Part shown: positions 55,031 through 64,000 of the stretch, in pieces | Layout of the letters: each line of letters begins with the position of its first letter | Numbering within the stretch: the first letter of the stretch is position 1 | Assembly: GCF_029784165.1 (NCBI RefSeq) | Contig: NC_073694.1 | Coordinates: 53,815,433-53,879,432, forward strand | DNA length: 64,000 bases | Reading direction: 5' to 3' | Source of the DNA: Wyeomyia smithii | Lineage: Eukaryota > Arthropoda > Insecta > Diptera > Culicidae | Made by a program: the position numbers and the translations under genes | Notes under the pieces: generated by a model | The model's database searches: none | What the model saw: only the letters and a program-made list of their open reading frames with translations | Told to the model about the DNA's origin: nothing

Positions 55031-56915
55031 CTTGTTGGTTCTTCTTTCGGACACCATAGCTTATTTTGTTAGTTGATTTTTAGTGTTCCATATTTTTGGT
55101 TCATATCTTCTTTAATAATGATAAGGGAATATGTACAACAAGTGAAATTTACAGGATACAGGAACTTAAGAAGTTTGAGAATGTTCCAGGCCCTTCCTCG
55201 CAGATTCAATTAGTTTATTAAAATTAAGAAGGGTTGTTCAAATATATGATTAAAATGAATATAGGTATCTGCACCGTTGCTTCGAGGCATTTTTAAATTG
55301 CCAACTGCTTGTACACCTCACTCCGTCACGTGACTCATTTCGTGGGTTGGCATTACCACAGCTCAATTCTGCGAAAAGTTCTAACCCGAATAGTTTTGCT
55401 TTTATACTGAGAGAACGTAGTTTCTCCTCTCGAATGATCTTTACAGAGTAGAGCAACGTTGTCGCTAGCCGCCAATATGACAGGCAGCGCGATCTACTCG
55501 CTGAGAGCGTGGGAGTTTCAATAGGCCGGAGGAAACGTCTCCGCGTAAAACCCGCCCGCACAGACGACAACTTCGATGGCAAACGAATTACCCTTGCACC
55601 GCCCGCGCATGATACCGAATGACCGCACCGAACTGATTACCTCAGCGGCAGAGGTCTATTCCTCGGTTCTTTTTGATTCATATGGACAGTTTTTCCGTTG
55701 ATAACTGGATTTAGCTGCTAATCCGCTTGTCGATGGTTTGTGTTATTTTTATGTTCTGTATAACCCTATTATTATTCAATTCGCCTTTATGGCAGGTTGA
55801 GCAAAAATAACCACTTTAAATGGCAAACTATTTTTAACTGAACACAGCAGAACTCGTTTATGTGTTTTTTATTTACATATGAATTATGAAAGATTATCGA
55901 TTTGCTATTCATATGTAATACGTCGAATGTTTTTTTAGAAAACCAATTCTCTAGAAAGCTTGTAACGTTGTTGTAGCAGTTGATCTATAGTGGAAGCTCA
56001 TCTACAATAAATGAGTTTTCATATACATGCTTGATGTATGATCTCATTTCGTCGAAGATTGTTGTCTCCAAATGTTTACCGACATAAACGTGGACTTTTG
56101 GAAATCGTCCCTTAAAAAAAACCCTGCTTGCTTGTTCATGAGATTGACTAAAGCCAAAAACCATTTGTTTCCGTTATGAACTTAAACTGTACCTCTACCA
56201 GAACAATGAATGCAATCAAATTTATGATCCATCTGCGGTCATGCAATTTTTCTATAACAAAGCATAAGGTGGGTATTGGCTTTCATAGGCATTCAAGTTT
56301 ATTTTCGGTAAAAATTCAAGGCCACTATCAGCAAGAAATATATTTCAAGAATTGCCTGTTTACCAAAATTTTTCGACCACCAGGTTTTACAAACTGTATA
56401 TTCAATTGATACCACGTGCAAACACAAAAATTACTATGTGTTTTGGCCAGTCGATGGCGAATCGTGATCGTGAGGTTAACCTGAAGCGAAAATGATTTTA
56501 TAGAATGTTTTTGTAGGACGGTTACTTTTTACATTTACGTGACAATCACCTCCAGCATTATTATCTCTAATAAGAATTTAGATAGTTTATCAATAATATA
56601 GCGTTAGATTCACAAAAACGACACGAACCTTCGCGAAAGGTTTCGGTTCGAAGACCGTACGAAAATTATTATTAGGCTGATACAAATTTCGAACTCTTTT
56701 TGTTTCCAAGGTTATCAAAGTTAGCCAATTTTTGAAGAGGGGGGGGGGAGGGAAGGTGACATAAAATTTGTAGGGGCCTTATTAACAAAAACAAAACAAA
56801 AAAACAATCCAGCATCTAACGCACCATAACGGCGGACGCTATAATGCAAAGTTCGTCCGACGCGTAAAAAGCTGGATACCAATTAAATATATATTATATG
56901 ATATTTCGAGTAAAA
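55031..56915. other. Intergenic / possible intron
   Basis: Mostly AT-rich. 55480-55620 is GC-richer but has no recognised domain. A 77-codon frame at 56176 has no known family. An interrupted G run lies at 56738-56753. No supported gene. Confidence 0.35.
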
Positions 56916-56917
56916 TG

Positions 56918-57075
56918 CAGTCAGGTTTTTTTCACGCGGTTTTTTTACGCGGGTTGCTTTCTTCAATAACTCAAAAATGGTACAAGCTATCGACCTCATT
57001 CCAATTACTTTTTCCGTTTTAGGACAACAGTTATCATATATCAGTTCTTACATAAATCACAATTTTTGGCGTAAA
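56918..57075. mobile_element. Truncated TA-target element, CAGTCAGG end
   Basis: CAGTCAGGTTTTTTTCACGC begins at 56918, then TTTTTTTACGCGGG. The following ~130 bases are homologous, inverted, to 28735-28960 (GGTACAAGCTATCGACCTCA; CAGTTATCATATATCAGTTC; CACAATTTTTGGCGTAAAT). No right end seen. Confidence 0.65.
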
Positions 57076-57690
57076 TCCATAAAATTTATAAACAGGGTGT
57101 TCACGTAGACGTCTTGTACAAAGCATGCACTGCATACCAGATCAATACTTGAAACACAGTGGAGTAGAAAATTGTGAATCTTACAACACTAAATAAAGGC
57201 GTAGCAGCTGAACGAAAAGAGTTAGATGCTTGGTGCCAAAAAACAACTTGTAGAGTAGACTTCAATTTTCCAATGTTTATTACACATTTCAGATAGAAAA
57301 TTGCAGTTTAGTCCTCCTTTCTAACTGTTTCTTGTTCTCTCTAATTCCCCGTTTTTAAGACACTATTGATTATACAATTTTTTCAGCTTTCCAACGAAAC
57401 CAACAGAATTGAGCTAGGGTCCTCTATCACCCCTTAAAGGATCTTAAGTCAGTTCCCTAACACCTTGCAAAAACAGCAAAAAATAATTAACAATATTGAA
57501 AACATTAATGAAAATTAAATATAGTTGTTCGCAATCCACAACATTTGATGGTTTAAGAGAACAACAGAGAAATTCTACAGTTATTTCGTTGATAGTGTTC
57601 AATTGATCAATCAAAGTATTGATTGGATTTATGAACCTCGCGAAATGATATAAAAATTGCAGATTTAATGGTTTTCATCCCATTACTTTC
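57076..57690. other. Intergenic
   Basis: AT-rich; no gene recognised. Confidence 0.4.
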
Positions 57691-58445
57691 GAAGAGTTGA
57701 AAATTATTTGTTTTTCTTTGGAGGAATCGGCTTGTATTGACAATGTCAACGCGAAAGTAATACAGGACTGCTTTCATGTCATTGGACGCGACCTGCCGGT
57801 CCTTGTTTATGAATCATTACAAACGGGGCACGTGCCTGAAGTTCGGAACGAATCACTTGTGGTTCCTATTTCCAAGAATACTGGGACGGATAAACACGAA
57901 GAGTTCCGGCCCAATAATATGTAGCACATCTTAGAAAAATTTTTAGAACAAGTTGTGTAAAGGCTTGCTAATGCATTATTAGACCAGTTAAAAATTGCCG
58001 ATCCCAGAACGTTCAGACAGTTGGGAAAGACACTCTTGTGAGGCTGCATTGGATCTAGTGTTGGCAAAATGAAATGAAAAAATGGAGGCTAAACAAACTA
58101 TTTCTGTATCGATTTTTTTCTAGGCCCCTATAATTGCTAATATTGGATTTGTATGCTAGAGCTCAGAAAAATCGTTTTGATGATTTTTATTCGGATTCCA
58201 TTGCTGATACACTTAGTGTACCGCAAGGAAGTGTTCTAGGGCCCATTTTTTATAATTTACATTTTAATGACATAAAGCGCGTTTAACGGTTCTGTGATAT
58301 AATTCTTTTCGCTGACACTATTCTGTTCAGTGCAGTGAAGCATCCACTTGATGTTGTTGCACTTCTAAACCAAAATTTGCATTATCTAGCGAAATGGTTA
58401 AAATTCAAGCAACTCAAGTTAAATGTTAAAATGATAAAAACCGTT
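57690..58445 (+). pseudogene. LINE reverse transcriptase relic
   Basis: The frame at 57697-57924 carries VIQDCFHVIGRDLPVLVYES, TGHVPEVRNESLVVPISKNT and EEFRPNNM, the RT fingers of I/Jockey-group LINEs. After shifts, SIADTLSVPQGSVLGPIFYN (motif B) and FADTILFSAVKHPLDVVALL (motif C, one D lost from FADD) follow to about 58380. The sequence joins the MITE remnant at 58450. Confidence 0.7.
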
Positions 58446-58446
58446 A

Positions 58447-58471
58447 AATCGTGGTATGTGGATGGCCCCTT
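58447..58471. mobile_element. One-ended remnant of the GGGGCCATCC MITE family
   Basis: CGTGGTATGTGGATGGCCCC is identical to the right end of the element at 36891-37046; no left partner nearby. Confidence 0.65.
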
Positions 58472-60200
58472 TTCACTGCGATAGTCGTCTTCTTTTTCTT
58501 CTGACGGTGGCAAGGCACGCTGTCTAAATACATTCTTGAACAAACATGTTAAACAAGTACTCGCAACCACGACGTTTTTTTTTCCTCAAACGTATTTTGT
58601 CATTTTTTCTAGAAAGGAGAATTACACACGTTGTGTGGATATGTTGGAAATTACCTATATCATTGTAATCTTGTAATGATATTTCTGAACATAAATAGAA
58701 GGTATCCGACAAGCCTGCTTGGAGTACCCATTGATGATGATGTAATAGATACACTTTCTCGAGATTTATGCTAAATTCGAATCCCGGGTAATCGAGTCCG
58801 ACCTGTATAACACTAGAAACGTGGATAATGCCAGTGCCAGAACACCATATTTTAATTTTGGAAGATCACAGAACTCTGTTGCGACTAAAAGTAAAATGTG
58901 ATTCTATAATCGCAGAGTTCAGGTTTTAGTATTTCACACATCAAATTTGTTTTGTAGAAGAAGATTGAATTCATTGTTATTAAGTTATGATGTTCATTGA
59001 TGATGATAGATTTTTGTTTGAATATAGTTATAGGGTAAGAAAAGGCTTAAGCAGTGGTGTTCATTTTAATCAGTTGAAGAAAACGGGCCTCATAAAAATA
59101 TTTGAATGAACATCAATCGGAAAAGATTAGTCAAAATTGTAGTCATTCAGGCACCATTTAGGTGTTGAAGAAAATCCCCTCAAAATAGATATACACTGCT
59201 TGAAATAGTATCGGGATGAATTGATTCGGGGAGATTGACGGGTAGTGACTCTCGGTTGGGTGCTCTAAAGGGGGGGGGGGGGGGGGGGGTATGGTCGAAA
59301 ACTAATGAATTTTCGTGATTTTTCTCGGATGTTTAGAGTCAATTGAAATGTTCGGGTATTTTTGCTTTTGCTGGTATTTTTAAGATGTATTCTGCATATC
59401 GTGGATGCAAAAATAGTGAGTATTACGCTGTGAAACGTGAGTGCTCTCTCTAAAAAGGTACTGATTGAGAAATAAATTATCTTAATTGTTACATACCCGT
59501 TTTTGAAAATTTCAAAAATTGCCAAAATGGCGTTTACTTTAGTAAAAAGTTATTTTTTCTCATAAAAAACCACTATTTTTTAAATGAAATTCATAAGACT
59601 TTAAAAAATTCAGATATCAAAAAACGGCTATTTAACAAGTTAGATGCTGAGAAAAGTAGGAGGGTGGTATCCAAAACACGACCGCATGACGTTGGACTAC
59701 GATGTTTGTATATTCCATTAAAACAAATAGTAAAAGAAATTGTAGCTCTAGTATTTGCTGCAATTTTATCTAACAGTGCATTTCTGAATGCTGAGACTTT
59801 GAAACCTTATAAATAATATTTACTACAAGAATGAATCTCTTTCATTTTATCGTTGTCATTTCATACATATTCGAATCAAACCTTTTGTTCGTAGCTGCCC
59901 TATCAAGAAAATCATTTTATTTAGCGAATCGGGTAAAATTTTCCTATCTTAGCAAAAAACAAACTCAACGAAACTATCTGAAATTGGAGACCAGAACGAT
60001 TCAAGCAAAAATTTAAAATTTAAAAATTGTTGGACATCAAATCTATAAAACCCATGCTAGATTAGCTTAGTTCCAGCCTAGCATATAACTTCATGTGTTT
60101 AGAAAAAAAAATACGTTTATTTCAATAACTTAAAATAGCAAGAACTCAATTATACGCTTTTAGGTAGTTGTTATCAAGGTGTTGGCCAGTGACAGGAAAA
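58472..60200. other. Intergenic
   Basis: AT-rich, no supported gene. Includes a run of 20 G at 59270-59289. Confidence 0.4.
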
Positions 60201-60204
60201 TATA

Positions 60205-60425
60205 GCAAGCCACACACGCTATATAGCAAGCTTTACACGCTATAGACATGCACACACACGCTATAGACATGCACACACGCTATAGGAATACACACAGACG
60301 CTATAGACATGCACAGAGACGCTATAAACATGCACACACACGCTATAGACATACCACACACGTTATAGACTTGCACACACACGCTATATAGCAAGCCACA
60401 CACGCTATATAGCACATCCTTCATA
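60205..60425. repeat. Minisatellite, ACACGCTATAGACATGC units
   Basis: About ten units of 18-22 bases (CACACACGCTATAGACATG, variants GCTATAGGAATAC and GCTATATAGCAAGC). It is arranged like the satellite at 29226-29530, before the same downstream module. Confidence 0.9.
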
Positions 60426-60459
60426 TACATACACGCTGGATGATGGTGGTTTCTCAAAC

Positions 60460-60570
60460 CACCTGGCGATGCGATTTTTATTCAGTTTCTGGCTGTATTC
60501 ACCCAACGATATCTGAATTGGATTATCGCTGGTGGGGTCCAACCCAGATCAAAGGGGAGCCGAACTAAAT
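60460..60570 (-). repeat. Retroelement 3' module shared with 29540-29690
   Basis: CAACGATATCTGAATTGGAT, GCTGGTGGGGTCCAACCCAG and AAGGGGAGCCGAACT match CAACGATATCTGAGTTAGAT, ACTGGTGTGGTCCAACTAAG and AAGGGAAGCCGAACT at 29608-29685. In both places a CAC-rich satellite adjoins the same side. Confidence 0.7.
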
Positions 60571-60619
60571 GAAGATATGCAGCTGCCCACTACCTCCGCC
60601 GCTGGTACCCGCCGCCACC

Positions 60620-60710
60620 GCTGAGCTGATGCAGGCTGTTATATAGCCTAAACCAAAAAACCATCCGCGAGCAAAGAGGAAGCGAGCTTCTGATTGGTTG
60701 AATATGCACG
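60620..60710 (-). promoter_or_regulatory. Promoter-like CCAAT and TATA motifs
   Basis: On the minus strand CAACCAATCAGAAGCTCGC (about 60695) is followed ~50 bases later by GGCTATATAACAGCC (about 60645) and an initiator-like CATCAGCTC. CCAAT-type words recur at 60886 and 61495. The arrangement resembles histone-gene promoters, but no histone coding sequence follows; the retroelement module does. Confidence 0.3.
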
Positions 60711-61640
60711 ACTTTTAACACAACTTTTAACTAGTTTAGTAGCGAAAACATTTGAATTATTATATGACAATCTTGCGCAATATTTAACCTATCAATCAAG
60801 TCATTCGTGTTTAGAATCTGTTCAGTGGAAGTGATATAAGAAGCACTTTAAAATGGTGTTGAAACAGCTACCGAAAGCGAGCTCGTTATTGGTTGAAAGC
60901 TGCGAGACTGAACTGAAAATAGTGATTTTCAACTCGACATTTTACTGGTTTACTATCGGAAAAATTTGCCAATTATTAAATCACAAGTTTGGTGCAACCT
61001 TCGTCATTCGATCATGATGGTGGTCAAATTCGTTCGTAATCACATAATATACTCTAGAAAAGTGTACCTACATTTTCAAAATCTTTTGCACAGTAACACG
61101 CAACACCGTGATGTTATACTGTTGCTTGTCTGCTATCTGCCATTATCCGCAACGTACAGAGTAACTGCAATATGTAAAATACGCAACCGACGAAAAGTAG
61201 AGTTCGATTGTTTTCCAAACCACAAAACTGTACGTGTTAGGTATAATGCTGCGTGTGCGAGAGCTCTCCGTTGGCTGCCAACATGAAATGAAATCAATAT
61301 TTTGTGCATTCGCATTACGAAGCTGGGACAAACTGGAAGAACTTGAAATAAAGGCTGAGTCTCACAACATAGCTCTAAAAAAATATCAGCAACAGAAAGC
61401 GACCTCGAGTAAAACAACAACAATAAAACACCATTTACAAAGTCAGAACGGTTGTATCCGTTAGTATCGGTTGTGCTTGTGAAATGAGGTAGTGATTGGT
61501 TGCTCGGTATGATTTAGACAATCGACGTTATTTACCAATTTTTCAATAGTGTATTTCAAACATTAGGTTGTTTTTGTTACACAAATTTAACCGCAAAAGA
61601 ATTTTGGTACAACTCGTGATTCATGCGTCTGCGCCACACA
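60711..61640. other. Intergenic
   Basis: Several 60-106-codon frames on both strands (for example 60966-61286) have no recognised domain. Confidence 0.35.
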
Positions 61641-63545
61641 CCATCTTCCAATTTACCGCCAAGTATCGATCGCAGAACTTAACGCTCAAAAACTCCGAGC
61701 ACTCGTCGATCAGCTTCCTTCAGCGTCCATGCTTCATGTCCGTAATGGGCCACCGGGAGTATCAGCGCTAGTTTGGTGCGAGTTTGCAAACTACGGGATC
61801 TTAGCTGGTTACGTAGTTCGTAGAAAGCCCTGTTTGCCCAGTCCCGTAGCTTCCCTCTTGAAAGGCACGACGGCCTCCTCCACGGCCCCAAGGTCGATAC
61901 CGATGATATCAATGTCGTTCGCAAAACCAAGAAGCATGTGAGATTTCGTGATAATCGTATCGTTTCTTTGCGCGTTTGCTCTTCGTACTGCACAGTAAGT
62001 TAGAGAGCGCATCCCCCTGCTTTAGTCCATCTAACGTTACGAACGCGACTGATGTCTCGCCAGCTATCCGCCCGCATGATTTCGATCCCTCCAGCGCCTA
62101 ATAGTTGCGTCGGGAAATCGTGTTCCAGCTTTATCTGCCACAGCTCGTTTTTTTCCACTGAGTCGTATGCCGCCTTGGAATCGACAAACAGATGGTGCGT
62201 CTGCAGGTTATACTCCCGGAACTTATTGAGGATCTGTCGCAGGGTGAAGATTTGATCCGTCGTGGAACGCCCCTGTCGAAAACCAGCCTGGTAATCGCCA
62301 ACAAAGGATTCCGTCAACGGTCTCAATCTGAAGAACAGAGCAGAGCACTTTATATGCGAAGTTGAGCAACGTAATGCCTCGATAGCCCAGATCCTTAGTA
62401 TTAGCTGGTGGATCGCATAGTACAGCCGCGCTAGAAGTTCGGTCGGGATACCGTCTTTCCCAGCGACCTTGCCGTTTTTCAGCTCACTAATCGGCTTTTT
62501 CACCTCCTCATGTGTTGGTGGCTCCACAGCTTGTTCGTCACTCATAATCCTCATTCTGTTCAATAGCGCCTGAAAATGCTCCTTCCTAACTGCAATCGTC
62601 GGTTTATCAGAAAGCAGGTTGCCGTCCTTGTCATTACACATGACCGGCACAGGGAAATTCCTGCTTCTGACTCTGTTTACTGTTCTATAGAAGTTCCACA
62701 CGTCGTTTTTAGCATAGCTGTCCTCTACGCTGGCGAGCACCTACTCCTCGTACACGCGCTTCTTCCAACGGTGGACTCCATTTTCGGCAGCTCTTGCCTC
62801 CCTATATCTCTCTCTGCTCTGACGCGTAGCCGCAGTGAGCATGTGGCTTCTGGCACGGTTCTTCTCATCTGTCGCTCTCTGGCACTCGGCATCAAACCAA
62901 CCGTTACGCTGTCTTCCACGCGTCGTACCTACCACCTCTCTCGCAGTCGTTTCGATGGCACCGTGGATACTGCTCCACAGCCCAATTATGTCTTCCACTC
63001 CTTCCTCCTGCTGTTCTGTGAACCGTTGATCAAGCTCTCTGGCGTATTCTGCTGCCACGTCATTAGCTTTCAACCGCTGAATGTTGAAACGCATCGTCCT
63101 CCCTGTGCGAGATTTCAGCACGTTCGACAACCGTGCGCGGATCTTACAAACGACGAGATAATTTGTCAGAGTCAATGATTGGTCCGCTCCGTATTTCTAA
63201 TTTCGTTGTTCGTGGTTGAAAAAAAGGTTTCGGCATGCTACCTTACCAGGGTCGCCGTACCTACATCCTGCTGATGGGGCTGCCATCCTAGGTGTAGCTG
63301 GCGGGATACAGCTCCGGGTCAAACGCTGTTGTACGCCGCCCCTAATATGGGGCCCCTGCGCGTACGACCCCCCTTCCCAGTCAGCATACGACCATAGTTT
63401 CCACCGGGGGTTGGATACCCGATCTCCGCTAAGGTTACTCGTATCCCGGTCAGCACCTCGTGGAGGTTGGGATAGGTGTTGCTGGACAGAGGTGAATGAC
63501 CGCATTAGGGTCTGAAGTACACGTGTCCAACCATTTGCCATTTTT
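61640..63545 (-). pseudogene. RTE-like LINE, rearranged and dead
   Basis: Minus strand in order: an N-terminal piece (63541-63197, ending CRNLFFNHEQRN); a jump across most of the endonuclease to its end (LTNYLVVCKIRARL, 63160); the linker (RQRNGWFDAECQRATDEKNR); a TAG at 62741; RT fingers (VWNFYRTVNRVRSRNFPVPV; KNGKVAGKDGIPTELLAR); a small deletion plus frameshift around 62430-62330; DYQAGFRQGRSTTDQIF; motif A HLFVDSKAAYDSV; then, shifted, MLLGFANDIDIIG (FADD changed to FAND); and the C-terminal RNQLRSRSLQTRTKLAL with HYGHEAWTLKEADRRVLG. Lesions include a large EN deletion, a stop, several shifts and a mutated catalytic motif. Confidence 0.85.
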
Positions 63546-64000
63546 TTACCTCAAATAAATACTCGGCTCAGGAGATACTCCCAAAGTTAGGTTTCCGTTA
63601 ACACAAGGAACTTTGTACTAACATATAAATCGAATTTGCTGAGCCGAGTGCCTATTAAGGATAAAAAAAAAATTTAGAGCCAAAACGGCTTGTTTGATCA
63701 AAATATAATATAATATCTTCGGCAAAGTTGTAGATAATAATTTTGATCTTCAAGAAAAAATTTAACTGTAGAAAATATTTGAAAATATTTTTTTTCTATC
63801 AGTCGAGAGAAAATTGTCGATTTTATAGTATTAATAAAATGTATATTGTTTTTATACCCATTCTCAATATATTCACCATTTCGTATTCAAAAATTCTACA
63901 ATCATTTTTTTCTTGTTTCCACACTTCTGTTTGGAAAATATTCACAACACTACCGATATGCATTTGTTCTGGTTGAATTTCACAGTCGGCCATGTCATAT
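63546..64000. other. Intergenic
   Basis: AT-rich with an ATCTTCGGCAAAGTTGTAGA word similar to sequence near 26940. No gene recognised. Confidence 0.4.

Noticed and set aside
61133..61464. Overlapping 96- and 76-codon frames
   Set aside because: No domain, AT-rich, no splice or promoter context that would select either.
62576..63178. 200-codon plus-strand frame
   Set aside because: Antisense of the RTE-like LINE.

Overview
This is TE-rich insect DNA, most probably from a culicine mosquito of the Aedes type. The grounds are a GNBP-B glucanase, a DUF4773 gene and a HIGD2A gene with short introns (53-81 bp), Jockey- and RTE-clade LINE relics, tRNA-headed SINEs, and dozens of short inverted-repeat elements. 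The organism call rests on recognised families only; no search could be run.

Four protein-coding genes look intact. (1) A two-exon minus-strand gene at 343-2267 (about 620 aa), unrecognised by name, with a region resembling papain-like deubiquitinases. (2) A two-exon plus-strand gene for a secreted DUF4773 protein at 34612-35397. (3) Tail to tail with it, a minus-strand HIGD2A homologue at 35521-35853 with a 53-bp 5'UTR intron. (4) A two-exon minus-strand GNBP-B / GH16 beta-1,3-glucanase-type recognition protein at 40883-42114 with its catalytic triad motif intact. Three stretches look like non-coding first exons or promoters of genes whose coding parts are not identified here: 3832-3927 and 4856-5156 (minus), 17385-18300 (minus) and 53373-54467 (plus).

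Most of the rest is mobile DNA. 5.8-7.3 kb: nested MITEs, a Ty3/gypsy-type Gag relic and a hAT transposase relic. 7.84-14.47 kb: a giant imperfect palindrome with a Helitron-like insertion that carries a ~122-bp tandem repeat. 15-22.5 kb: many MITEs, including TA-target, hAT-type and foldback families. 25.3-28.6 kb: mariner and RTE-type LINE debris. 28.65-33.6 kb: a TA-target element that encloses a nearly complete but dead Jockey-type LINE. 36-40.4 kb: MITEs and a SINE head. 43.7-51.2 kb: P-element-type relic, hAT-type MITE, broken copia element, SINE and a recent A-B-A' duplication. 57.7-58.5 and 61.6-63.5 kb: more LINE relics.

The clearest structural evidence is exact target-site duplications: 8 bp at 18350, 40110 and 46401; 7 bp at 22096; 3 bp at 5948 and 36888; TA at 14987. 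No CRISPR array, rRNA gene or canonical tRNA gene was seen, and no virus-derived coding sequence was recognised.
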